Shown here: piece by piece, positions 17,691-26,286 of the stretch | Position numbering within the stretch: the stretch's first letter is position 1 | Layout: each line of letters opens with the position of its first letter | From: Patiriisocius marinus | GTDB taxonomy: Bacteria > Bacteroidota > Bacteroidia > Flavobacteriales > Flavobacteriaceae | Direction of reading: 5' to 3' | DNA: 64,000 nucleotides | NCBI RefSeq assembly: GCF_008974325.1 | Contig: NZ_BKCG01000002.1 | Coordinates: 372,001-436,000 of the forward strand | Position numbers and translations under genes: made by a program | Notes under the pieces: model-generated | The model's database searches: none | Told to the model about the DNA's origin: nothing | What the model saw: the letters and a program-made list of their open reading frames with translations, nothing else

Positions 17691-18014
17691 TTAAGATATT
17701 GCTTTAAACCAATCTTGAAATTGTACTCCTACTAAAGGTACTGGATCTGTAGTTCCTTTAAATGCACTCATTATTCCTAAAATCCATAGTACAAATGTTC
17801 CTAAGTGGAGTATACTTAATATACCCACCCCAGTTAATTGTATTACTAATGAAATTGCAAAGGCTAAAAGCATAATCCCAAGCATTTGGCGTATGTGAAA
17901 AGATACAAAAGGGTCTTTTTTATCATTATTAACCACAATAGCAATAATCCAACCTATAAGAGTTAGATAAGCCACAATAGCCATTGAGTTGTTAGTTGTA
18001 GTTTCTTTTTCCAT
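17691..18014 (-). CDS. DUF4870 domain membrane protein (107 aa)
   Basis: Three hydrophobic helices and the family hallmark DPFVSFHIRQML, followed by a polytopic C-terminus ending in VQFQDWFKAIS. DUF4870 (Tic20-like) proteins are small inner-membrane proteins of unknown function. It is a tandem paralogue of the gene at 18052-18378, with a 37-nt gap, and they share the same transcript ending at 17621-17649. Confidence 0.85.
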   Translation of the reverse strand: MEKETTTNNSMAIVAYLTLIGWIIAIVVNNDKKDPFVSFHIRQMLGIMLLAFAISLVIQLTGVGILSILHLGTFVLWILGIMSAFKGTTDPVPLVGVQFQDWFKAIS

Positions 18015-18051
18015 TATTTAAATTGTTTAGGTTTCTTTAAAGATACAATTC

Positions 18052-18378
18052 CTACGCTAAAAACGTAAACCATTGCTGAAATTTCCTACTCAAAAATGGA
18101 ATGTTAGGTTCTTTAGCTTGATAAGCTCTAATTGCTTGTGAAATAATTAGTACTAAGCTCATTAGCCATAAAATATCACCTAAGGTTGTATTAATATAAA
18201 AAATGGCGACTTGAGAGCAAATCCATAATACTGTAAATCCAAACATATTTTGTAAATGTCTAGTTGTAAAACCGTCTTTGTTATCACTGTTCATGGACAT
18301 AGCAATAAATAAACCTATTATAGTTATATATCCAATAACTGCTTTTTTCTTTGCAGAAACGGGTGTTGTGTTTTCCAT
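18052..18378 (-). CDS. DUF4870-like membrane protein, paralogue (108 aa)
   Basis: Same three-helix plan as the next gene: NKDGFTTRHLQNMFGF replaces the DPFVSFHIRQML motif and SRKFQQWFTFLA ends the protein. I use the ATG at 18378 rather than the TTG at 18381. The start is 3 nt after the stop of the dihydroorotase-like gene, so expression is probably translationally coupled. Confidence 0.82.
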   Translation of the reverse strand: MENTTPVSAKKKAVIGYITIIGLFIAMSMNSDNKDGFTTRHLQNMFGFTVLWICSQVAIFYINTTLGDILWLMSLVLIISQAIRAYQAKEPNIPFLSRKFQQWFTFLA

Positions 18379-18381
18379 CAA

Positions 18382-19638
18382 TTATAGTTTATGAAGTGCT
18401 AACTTTTTGTTATTAAAAATTCCATAAGCTCGACCTGTAAGTTTTTTTCCTAACATAGCTGCATTATGTGATGTAGATAAAATATCACTAGTGCTAAACG
18501 TCCATTCAATACTTGGATTAAATAATGTTAAAGAAGCTATTGAACCTTTTTCTACCCCTGAAGATTTTAAGTTAAATTGAGATTGTTTTGTAAGTGCGTT
18601 AATAGCAGTTTCTAAATCTAATTTAGAAAGTATTGTACCAAAACAACTCTCTAGTCCGATACTTCCATATGATGCGTGATCAAATTCTAAATTTTTATTT
18701 TCAACATCAATAGGGTTGTGGTCACTTGTAACCATATCTATTGTTCCATCTTTAACACCTTTTATTAATGCTTTAATATCCTCTTTTGTTCTTAAAGGTG
18801 GTGTTAGTTTGTATGAGGTGTCAAAGCTATGTAGCTCATCGTCTGTTAAGTATAAATTGTGTGCAGCAACACTACATGTTACATTCAATCCATTCTTTTT
18901 AGCATCTCTAATAAGTGCTACAGATTTTGATGTTGAAATCGTTGGAATGTGTAATCTTCCCCCAGAGTATTCTAAAATTGCTAAATCTCTAGATATTTGT
19001 AGTGTTTCAGAAAGTGAAGGAACACCTTTTAGACCTAGTTGTGTGCTGTTAATATGCTCATTTACAATTCCTTTAGGTGAAATTGAAGCTTCAAGTGGAA
19101 AGGATTGCACAATTGCATCAAATCGCTGCGTATATTGTAATCCTATTTTAAGTAAGTTGGGGTTTTTAATAGGTTTTTTATAATCAAAAAAGCTAACAGC
19201 GCCATCTTGAGACATATCAAAAAGCTCAGCTAAATGTTCACCATCGGCACTTTGCGTAAATGTTCCCGCTGGATGAATACTTGTTGCAGCTTTATCTCCA
19301 TTAGATTTAATAAACCTAATTGCACCTTTATTATCTGGGACAGGATTAGTATTTGTGTTTAAGATAATATCTGTAAAACCACTATAAGCAGCAGTTTTTA
19401 AACCGTTAGCGATAGTTTCGCGCTCTTCAAAGCCTGGTTCTCCAAAACTTATGCTGCTATCAAACCATCCAGCAGATACGTGAAGATTAACTAGTTCGAT
19501 AACTTTTGATTTATCCGAAACTTTAATGGTGGAATCTATGTTAGTTATTATACCATTTTCAATAAGAATGTCTCTTTTTTGTAAATGGTGATCGCTCTTG
19601 GCGTCTACGATAATTGCGTTCTTAATTAAATATTCCAT
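18382..19638 (-). CDS. Dihydroorotase homologue lacking the metal-binding HxH (418 aa)
   Basis: Amidohydrolase-fold protein aligning along its whole length with type I dihydroorotases: N-terminal KNAIIVDA, then NEHINSTQLGLKGVPSLSE, and TSDHNPID late in the barrel. The diagnostic D-x-H-x-H-x-R-x-P-G has become D60-S-S-I-S-F-G-E-P-G. Both zinc-ligand histidines and the substrate arginine are therefore replaced (Ser62, Ser64, Gly66). The later histidines (LHIPTIS, AAHNLYL) and the catalytic-site aspartate remain. It is probably not an active dihydroorotase; inactive homologues are known to scaffold aspartate transcarbamoylase in other bacteria. A true pyrC should exist elsewhere. Confidence 0.88.
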   Translation of the reverse strand: MEYLIKNAIIVDAKSDHHLQKRDILIENGIITNIDSTIKVSDKSKVIELVNLHVSAGWFDSSISFGEPGFEERETIANGLKTAAYSGFTDIILNTNTNPVPDNKGAIRFIKSNGDKAATSIHPAGTFTQSADGEHLAELFDMSQDGAVSFFDYKKPIKNPNLLKIGLQYTQRFDAIVQSFPLEASISPKGIVNEHINSTQLGLKGVPSLSETLQISRDLAILEYSGGRLHIPTISTSKSVALIRDAKKNGLNVTCSVAAHNLYLTDDELHSFDTSYKLTPPLRTKEDIKALIKGVKDGTIDMVTSDHNPIDVENKNLEFDHASYGSIGLESCFGTILSKLDLETAINALTKQSQFNLKSSGVEKGSIASLTLFNPSIEWTFSTSDILSTSHNAAMLGKKLTGRAYGIFNNKKLALHKL

Positions 19639-19663
19639 TTTGGTTGATGGTTTTAGAACAGGG

Positions 19664-21589
19664 TTAACGTTTATAAAATTTCAGAAGTAACATTTCAGCT
19701 ACTAAAAATAGGAGTCCTAATATGACAAACCATTTCCAAAATTCTGAAATATTGTTTTCTGCTTCAATGCTTGTAAAAAGCTCATTGATACTTGTGTGAG
19801 TTGTTACATTTTCCCAAGTTGAAGCATCTAAATAGGTTAAAACACTTTCGTCTCGTGGATAATTATAGCTTACATTTTCTAAAGCTATTGTATTTTTTGT
19901 AATTTGATAATTACCAGCTATTTCAGGGGTATCTGTAGTGGTAATTAATACCTTGTTAGACTTAGCTTGTTGTAATGGTATATAACTAGAAATACTGTCT
20001 TTAATTGAAAGTATTTCATCTTGGCTAATAGTAATTGGTACTGCAAATTTATTTGTTTTATTTAGGTTAAAGTATAACTTAGATAACTGCAAACTTTGTC
20101 TAGCAATATTGTAAAAAGTAGGTACTATTAGTGGTGAACTTGTAAAATTAGAATTTGCCGTGTTTATAGGTGCAGTTACTAAATACGTATTTCCACTAGT
20201 GATAATAAATGGCTTCCCGTCTTCAAATTTAAGAATAGGAGTAGCTCTCGTTATACTATTATAGTAGGTATTTACTTTAGGAAATTGAAAGTTTACAACT
20301 CGAGTTTCAAATACATCGTTATAGATAGGGTGATCAAAAACTATTTGAGTTATCTTTTTTTCTTGTTTATTTAGCTCCGTGATCTTTCCTAATCCAAGTG
20401 GTGATATTAGATTGTTGTATGAATTTATGTCAACGTTAGCCGAAGGGATTATAGTTAAGCTACCACCATTTGAAACAAATGATTTTAGAGCCTCTGTTAG
20501 CGGTGTAGGGATGTTATCTAATTCATTAAGTATAATACAATCCTGTTCAGAAATTTTACTAAAATCAAGATTTCGATTGTCTTGTTGTGTGTAACTAAAC
20601 TCCTCACTATTAAATAACCTTTGTAGAAAGTTAGAGCTGCTATTGTTAACAGAAAGCACTTTTAGCTGAGTAGGTTTGTTTAAGCTGAAAAACAAAGTGT
20701 TATCATAGTTTAAACCCGAATCTGTTATCTGAACTTTTCCATTAAAGCCAATTGTATTATCAATATCAAAAATAGCCTGCTGGCTGGTGTTTTCTGAAAA
20801 GTCCATTGCTGTTTTAGCAATAAGTTCTGAACCATTATAAATGGCAATAGCTACAGTATTTTCTATAACTTTCCCTGAAGATACGTTTACTTTAACCGAA
20901 ATGTTATTTCCGTTTTTAGATGTTGCACTTATTGAATCGATAGAAATATTATTTTCTGAAATAGGCTTCAATTGTACAGCATCAATTCTGAAATTTTCTC
21001 CTAGAGAAGGGAAGGCTTCTTTTTGCTGAAAGTCTGATATATAAATTAATCGTTTGTCTGAATTTTTGTTTTCAGAAAACATTTTTTCAGCTTTAAGCAC
21101 CACTTCGTTAGGTGTTAATTGCTTGCTAGTTAATGACGTTTTTAAAATTTCTTCTTTAGCGTTTTTTACAGCTATATTTTTACGGGTAGTGTTGTTTGTG
21201 AACCAACTTATTTTTTCGCCATTTATAAGTTGACCATAAAGGTCTTGTTTTGCTCTTTCAAGTAAAGGGCCATTTGCTCCTTTAGCATCTGCACTAAATG
21301 AGTTGTCTAAATATATTACGGTTTCTTTAGTGGTATTTAAGGCTGTTTTAGAAGCAGAAAAAGGCTGGGCAAAGGCAAGAATAATTGCGGCAAATGCTCC
21401 AAGTCTCATAAATAGGGTCAGCCATTTTTTGATTTGAGAACTTTTTCTAGTTTGAACAGATACTTTTTTTAGAAAAGCAACATTTGTAAACGCTACTTTT
21501 TGAAATCGACGCAACTGGAATAAATGAATAATAATAGGAATGAGCAGTAGTAATAGCGCGTAGAGAAGTTCTGGATGTTTAAACTGCAT
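19664..21589 (-). CDS. BatA-domain (aerotolerance-type) membrane protein (641 aa)
   Basis: The N-terminus (FKHPELLYALLLLLIPIIIHLFQLRRF, then KVAFTNVAFLKKV) is the classic BatA N-terminal two-helix domain. A long periplasmic region with a VWA-like fold follows (TVIYLDNSFSA, RLIYISDFQQ), then a C-terminal anchor WFVILGLLFLVAEMLLL. There is no MoxR or complete Bat operon nearby. It may be a solitary surface-stress or metalloprotein-assembly partner. The gap to the downstream dihydroorotase-like gene is 25 nt, so they are likely one operon. Confidence 0.85.
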   Translation of the reverse strand: MQFKHPELLYALLLLLIPIIIHLFQLRRFQKVAFTNVAFLKKVSVQTRKSSQIKKWLTLFMRLGAFAAIILAFAQPFSASKTALNTTKETVIYLDNSFSADAKGANGPLLERAKQDLYGQLINGEKISWFTNNTTRKNIAVKNAKEEILKTSLTSKQLTPNEVVLKAEKMFSENKNSDKRLIYISDFQQKEAFPSLGENFRIDAVQLKPISENNISIDSISATSKNGNNISVKVNVSSGKVIENTVAIAIYNGSELIAKTAMDFSENTSQQAIFDIDNTIGFNGKVQITDSGLNYDNTLFFSLNKPTQLKVLSVNNSSSNFLQRLFNSEEFSYTQQDNRNLDFSKISEQDCIILNELDNIPTPLTEALKSFVSNGGSLTIIPSANVDINSYNNLISPLGLGKITELNKQEKKITQIVFDHPIYNDVFETRVVNFQFPKVNTYYNSITRATPILKFEDGKPFIITSGNTYLVTAPINTANSNFTSSPLIVPTFYNIARQSLQLSKLYFNLNKTNKFAVPITISQDEILSIKDSISSYIPLQQAKSNKVLITTTDTPEIAGNYQITKNTIALENVSYNYPRDESVLTYLDASTWENVTTHTSINELFTSIEAENNISEFWKWFVILGLLFLVAEMLLLKFYKR

Positions 21590-21605
21590 TCTTAGATTTA
21601 TTAAG

Positions 21606-21613
21606 CAAATATA
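21606..21613 (-). promoter_or_regulatory. Promoter -7 box TATATTTG
   Basis: TAnnTTTG on the minus strand, 17 nt before the ATG at 21589. It would drive the BatA / dihydroorotase-like / DUF4870 operon. Confidence 0.55.
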
Positions 21614-21634
21614 AAAAAATGGATGCTAAAAAAC

Positions 21635-22831
21635 CTATTTAGCTACAGTAAAGGTAAAAGTAGTTCCTTTGCCTATTTCAGATACTACATTAATACTTCC
21701 GCCAAGTTCCTCGACAATTTTTTTAACTGTTGCAAGACCAATACCCGAGCCTTTTTTACCGTATTTATCTTTGTCAGTTGCGGTTTTAAATAATTCGAAT
21801 ATTATTTTTTGTTTTTCGATATCAATTCCGATTCCGTTATCAGTAACCGAAAATTCATAAAATTGTTTTCGTTGCTTGAAAGTTACTTCTACAAAGGGTG
21901 TTTTATTGTTGTTATATTTTAATGAATTTCCAATTAGATTCATCAAAACTTGTTCTACAGCAGGTTTATTGATATTGATTATTAATGATTCTTGTGGATA
22001 TTCAAACTCTTCCTCATTAATAAATAGCATACCTTCAAGCTCATTAAATATGTCTTGAATATCCACTTTTTGTTTGTCAACTATAGTAAGTTCATCTGAT
22101 TTGTAGTATTTGAGCATACCTTCAATATAAGCAGCAAGCTTCTCTGAAGATTCTTCAATATAATCTAAGTATTCCAATCCTTGAAAATCAAAATTACTTT
22201 TATACTCGTCTTTAAGCATTCTCGACAATGATGTAATATTAGCCAAGGGTGATTTTAAATCATGTGTTACAACACCAGCAAATTGTTTAAGTCGCTTATT
22301 GCTAATTTTTAAAGATTCTTGATTTATTTTAAGTTGGTTATTGTTTTTATGTAAAATGAACAGTTTTACTATTTGTTTACCTAAAGTAATTAGCATTTGT
22401 TTTTGCTTATCATTAAGTTCTCTAGGTTTTACATCAAAAACACATAAAGTACCTAAAGCAAATCCTTCAGGGTCAATTAACGGTACGCCAGCATAAAAAA
22501 CGGCACCTTGTTCTGTAACAATTGGGTTGTCTTTAAATCGCTCATCTTTTCGGGCATCTGGAATAATAAAAATTGCATTATTATCAAGTATAGCGTGGCC
22601 GCAAAAAGATATATCTCTTGGAGATTCATTAAAAGGCACTCCGTGTTGCGATTTTAGAAAATTTCGTTCTTCATCAAGGAGTGTTACTAATGAGATAGGT
22701 GCTTCACAGTAATCTGCAACCATTGCAGTAAGATTATCATAATCTTCCTCAGGTTGCGTGTCTAGTAAGCCGTAAGATTTTAAGGCTTTAAGTCGTGCTA
22801 TTTCGTTAGACGGTTTTTTAGGGGCGAGCAT
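21635..22831 (-). CDS. GAF-domain sensor histidine kinase (398 aa)
   Basis: A soluble hybrid-less sensor kinase. A GAF domain spans about residues 20-160 (SFCGHAILDNNAIFIIPDA, YAGVPLIDPEGFALGTLCVFD). A HisKA dimerisation domain carries phospho-acceptor His190 in VVTHDLKSPL. The HATPase_c domain has N-box NLIGNSLKYN, G1 DNGIGID and G2 GSGIGLATVKKIVEELGG. No membrane helices, so it senses a cytosolic ligand or redox state. No response regulator is adjacent. It is a tandem paralogue of the gene at 22890-24110. Confidence 0.92.
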   Translation of the reverse strand: MLAPKKPSNEIARLKALKSYGLLDTQPEEDYDNLTAMVADYCEAPISLVTLLDEERNFLKSQHGVPFNESPRDISFCGHAILDNNAIFIIPDARKDERFKDNPIVTEQGAVFYAGVPLIDPEGFALGTLCVFDVKPRELNDKQKQMLITLGKQIVKLFILHKNNNQLKINQESLKISNKRLKQFAGVVTHDLKSPLANITSLSRMLKDEYKSNFDFQGLEYLDYIEESSEKLAAYIEGMLKYYKSDELTIVDKQKVDIQDIFNELEGMLFINEEEFEYPQESLIININKPAVEQVLMNLIGNSLKYNNNKTPFVEVTFKQRKQFYEFSVTDNGIGIDIEKQKIIFELFKTATDKDKYGKKGSGIGLATVKKIVEELGGSINVVSEIGKGTTFTFTVAK

Positions 22832-22889
22832 GTAGGTTTAAAAATGTAATAATTATAACTAATAATTTGAAATAATAGAAATTGATAAT

Positions 22890-24110
22890 TTAATTAATGA
22901 TCTCTTTAGCGATTGTGAATTCGATTTTAGTCCCTTTATCTTCATCTGAAGTTAATAAGATTTCTCCTCCAAAACGTTCAACAATCTTTTTTACTGTAGA
23001 TAGACCTATTCCATTTCCAGTATTTCCTTTTCGGTCTTTTTTACCTAATGTTGAAAACAGGGTGAAAATATCTTTTTGTTTATCCTTAGGAATTCCTGTA
23101 CCATTATCAGTAATTTTAAAATAATAATGTAAAGACTTTTCTTGACAATCTATATCAATAACAACGGTGCTTTTATCATTATATTTTAAACTATTTGCTA
23201 TAAGGTTGAACAGTATTTGTTTTAACGCTTCTTTATTACAATTAAGTTCAATATTCTTCTCAGGGAAGTTGATATCACATTCAAAATCAATATTTAAACT
23301 ATCTATAATTTCTTCAAGAAGTTCGTGAATATCAAATTCATGAACTTGATTATCACAATGTTGGTCACTTTCGTAATGTTCTAAAAGTCCTGTTATATAG
23401 TCACTTAGAGAAAATGAGGATCTTTTTAAGCTTTTCAAATGTTCTTTAGCATTTGAGTCTAAAACTTTAGAGTATTTAGCTTTTAATATATCAGTAGTGA
23501 TGATAATGTTAGCTAAGGGCATTTTCATATCGTGAGAAACTACTCCGGCAAAACTCTTCAATTCAGTATTTTTATGTTGTAAACTTTTTTTAGTTTTATT
23601 TAAAACATCATTTGCTTGATGTAATTCTATTAGCTTTACCACTTGTTTTGCTAATGTTTGCAACGATTTTATTTGTGAATCTGAAATGGTATTGGGTTTA
23701 TTATCAATAACACATAAGGTTCCAAGTTTATGACCTTCCTTATCTATTAAACAAACACCAGCGTAAAATTGTACTGGGTTTTCTTCTAAAATAACAAATG
23801 GATGATTTTTAAATTGAGGATTGTTCTTAATGTCCTCTAATATAAAAACATTTGTATTTGCTTCAATTGCATAGCTGCAAAATGACAACTCACGATCTAC
23901 CGCACAAAGATTCATTCCTTTGGTCGATTTATACCATACATCATCTTCATCTACAAATGAGATGAGTGAAATAGGCATATCTGTAATTTGAGAAGCTAAC
24001 TGTGTAATTTGGTCATATTCCTCTTCCTTATCAGTATAAAGCACATTATATTTTTGCAATGCTGCAACGCGTGCAACATCATTTTCTTTGATAATAGGAT
24101 CTCTAGGCAT
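22890..24110 (-). CDS. GAF-domain sensor histidine kinase, tandem paralogue (406 aa)
   Basis: Same architecture as the downstream kinase: GAF domain (LSFCSYAIEANTNVFILED, YAGVCLIDKEGHKLGTLCVID), HisKA with His193 in VVSHDMKMPL, and HATPase_c with NLIANSLKYN, DNGTGIP and GNGIGLSTVKKIVERFGG. The two genes are 58 nt apart and probably arose by tandem duplication. Both lack an output regulator in the window. A possible near-consensus -7 box (TACCTTTA) lies in the upstream gap but was not scored. Confidence 0.92.
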   Translation of the reverse strand: MPRDPIIKENDVARVAALQKYNVLYTDKEEEYDQITQLASQITDMPISLISFVDEDDVWYKSTKGMNLCAVDRELSFCSYAIEANTNVFILEDIKNNPQFKNHPFVILEENPVQFYAGVCLIDKEGHKLGTLCVIDNKPNTISDSQIKSLQTLAKQVVKLIELHQANDVLNKTKKSLQHKNTELKSFAGVVSHDMKMPLANIIITTDILKAKYSKVLDSNAKEHLKSLKRSSFSLSDYITGLLEHYESDQHCDNQVHEFDIHELLEEIIDSLNIDFECDINFPEKNIELNCNKEALKQILFNLIANSLKYNDKSTVVIDIDCQEKSLHYYFKITDNGTGIPKDKQKDIFTLFSTLGKKDRKGNTGNGIGLSTVKKIVERFGGEILLTSDEDKGTKIEFTIAKEIIN

Positions 24111-24231
24111 AACAATAATAATTTATTAAAAAACTATTGGGGGAATTAAGTAAAGGTAACCTATTGGTCTATGTGTTGTTAATAATGTTAAAAAATTTAA
24201 CATTTGAAAGAGTTAAATTTATATTCACAAA

Positions 24232-25005
24232 TTAAAAATTCTCAAATGCACCAAGACCAAATAGCGCAAAATCATATTTAACAGGGTCAATTGGATCAAA
24301 TTTTCGAAGTTGAGTGTCTAATTCTGCTAAGGCTTTTCCATCGTTTTGTTTCCTTTTTAAAATCCCAAGTTTTCTAGCTATACCGCCACTATGTACATCA
24401 AGAGGACAAGATAAAATAGAGGGGGAGATACTTTTCCAGATTCCAAAATCAACTCCGTTTGCATCGTTTCTAATCATCCATCTAAGAAACATGTTAATCC
24501 GTTTAGCAGCACTATTTTTTAATGGATCACTTACATGTTTTTGAGTACGTGACTCATGAGGGAGTTCAAAAAAAATTTTTTTAAATTCTGAAATAGCAGG
24601 TTGTAAGCTCTTAGAGGTAGCATTATTTCTAAAAATAGCTTCCATTCCTTTATGATTAGTGTAAAGATTCTGTAACGATTTAAAAAAATAATCTAAATCA
24701 TTTTCATTAAAAGTTCTATGTACAAAACCATTGACTAAAGACCTATTGTTGTCACGATACTCCATGACAAAATCTAATGGTGAATTTCCCATAATATCGA
24801 GTAATTTCCCTCCATTATTAATAATGCTTTTACGATTACCCCAAGCTATTGTTGCTATTAAAAAACCTGAAATTTCAATATCTTCTTTTAATGTATAGTT
24901 ATGTGGTATTTGAATAGGATCTGTTTCAATAAAAGAAGTGCTATTGTAAAGCGCAGCTTTTTCATCTAAAAATTCTTTTAATTCACTTTGAGATAGTTTT
25001 TTCAT
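24232..25005 (-). CDS. TIGR02757/DUF2400 family protein (257 aa)
   Basis: Conserved Bacteroidota protein. SGFLIATIAWGNRKSI and the ILSCPLDVHSGGIARKLGILKRKQNDGKA segment give the helix-hairpin-helix-like look of DNA-glycosylase relatives. The ending PVKYDFALFGLGAFENF is the family signature. No catalytic role is established. It is the first gene of its strand here, with the small lipoprotein diverging from it across a 90-nt spacer. Confidence 0.85.
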   Translation of the reverse strand: MKKLSQSELKEFLDEKAALYNSTSFIETDPIQIPHNYTLKEDIEISGFLIATIAWGNRKSIINNGGKLLDIMGNSPLDFVMEYRDNNRSLVNGFVHRTFNENDLDYFFKSLQNLYTNHKGMEAIFRNNATSKSLQPAISEFKKIFFELPHESRTQKHVSDPLKNSAAKRINMFLRWMIRNDANGVDFGIWKSISPSILSCPLDVHSGGIARKLGILKRKQNDGKALAELDTQLRKFDPIDPVKYDFALFGLGAFENF

Positions 25006-25095
25006 AAAAATAAATTCATATAAAAATAGCCATTAAAGGGTATTGAAAATAACTTCATAATAAAGTTTATTTGTGATTCAACTTATTAAATAAAT

Positions 25096-25548
25096 ATGAT
25101 AAATAAAATTATTATTTCGGCATTTGTAATTCTAAGTATGATATCCTGTAACTCAGATGACGATTCTAATTCAGATCTAGACATAGCTAATTTACTAACT
25201 ATTGATAATGGTACTTGGGCTGTTGTAGATTTTCAACATAGGGAGACAGAAAATGATGAGTGGGTTTCTGATAGCTTATTTTGTTTTAATGATGATTTAT
25301 GGCAATTTACGTCTAATGGGAATCTAAATATTTATATTAATCAAAACTTATGTGAAGGTCAAACAGCTAATGATATAGTTTTATATAATTACGAAGTAGT
25401 CCCTAATGTTGGGTACAATCTCATTGTTAATGGACAAAGTTCTTTAGAAACCATTGAGTTATTGAATGAAAACTCATTAATAGTAACTTATAATATTGGA
25501 ACCGTAACAAATACTATGGGAAGGCGCGTATTTTCTAAAGTTCAATAA
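25096..25548 (+). CDS. Small lipoprotein, lipocalin-like (150 aa)
   Basis: A lipoprotein signal ends at [14 protein letters not shown]: the lipobox Cys is followed by an acidic, serine-rich stretch resembling the Bacteroidota surface-lipoprotein export signal. The remaining 110 residues form predicted beta strands ([25 protein letters not shown]), as in lipocalin-like lipoproteins of this phylum. Its last 14 nt overlap the end of convergent lolD. The ligand is unknown. Confidence 0.72.
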   Translation: MINKIIISAFVILSMISCNSDDDSNSDLDIANLLTIDNGTWAVVDFQHRETENDEWVSDSLFCFNDDLWQFTSNGNLNIYINQNLCEGQTANDIVLYNYEVVPNVGYNLIVNGQSSLETIELLNENSLIVTYNIGTVTNTMGRRVFSKVQ

Positions 25549-26188
25549 GCCCATCAACCATTGTTAATTTTCTATCAGCCATAGCTGCAAGTTCTTCATT
25601 GTGAGTAACTATTACAAATGTTTGCCCAAATTCATCCCGAAGTTTAAAAAACAAATTATGTAAATTCTCAGCACTTTCAGTATCAAGATTACCGCTTGGC
25701 TCGTCGGCTAAAATTATTCCTGGATTATTAATTAATGACCTAGCAACAGCAACACGTTGTTGTTCACCACCAGATAATTCATTTGGCTTATGGCTAGCAC
25801 GATGTTCTAAACCTAAAAAGCTTAATAATTCTAAAGCACGTTTTTCAACTTGTTCCTTTGGTGTTTTCTTGATAAAACCAGGAATGCAAACATTCTCAAG
25901 TGCTGTAAATTCTGGCATTAATTGATGAAATTGAAAAATAAAACCCAGAGAGTCATTTCTAAATTTAGCAAGTTCTTTACTATTTAAACCTGAAAGATCA
26001 ACGTTGTCAATAGTAAGCTCGCCTTTATCAAAAGTATCAAGTGTTCCTAAAATTTGCAGAAGTGTTGTTTTTCCAGCACCAGATGCACCAACAATAGAAA
26101 CTATTTCACCTTTTTTAATATGAAGGTTTACTCCTTTTAAAACGTGTAAATCATCGTAGTATTTGTGAATATTTGATGCTAAAATCAT
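25535..26188 (-). CDS. lolD: ABC transporter ATPase, LolD type (217 aa)
   Basis: ATPase of the LolCDE-type system that releases lipoproteins from the inner membrane. Walker [10 protein letters not shown] is at residues 34-42, the Q-loop [16 protein letters not shown] follows, then signature LSGGEQQRV, Walker [13 protein letters not shown] and the switch VTHNEEL. The [10 protein letters not shown] segment is characteristic of the LolD/MacB subgroup. No permease lies next to it, so partner LolC/E must be encoded elsewhere; a MacB-like role is the alternative. Confidence 0.88.
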   Translation of the reverse strand: MILASNIHKYYDDLHVLKGVNLHIKKGEIVSIVGASGAGKTTLLQILGTLDTFDKGELTIDNVDLSGLNSKELAKFRNDSLGFIFQFHQLMPEFTALENVCIPGFIKKTPKEQVEKRALELLSFLGLEHRASHKPNELSGGEQQRVAVARSLINNPGIILADEPSGNLDTESAENLHNLFFKLRDEFGQTFVIVTHNEELAAMADRKLTMVDGLIEL

Positions 26189-26286
26189 AAATAAAAACCG
26201 AAATTTTAAGGGGGAATTCCCGTGCTCTAAAAATAGAAATTATTTAGAGAAGTCTTACTGTCAACTAAAATTAATAAATGTTCAGA

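Noticed and set aside
26212-26221. Perfect palindrome GGGAATTCCC upstream of lolD
   Set aside because: Short and centred on AATT, with no promoter geometry or second copy; chance is likely.
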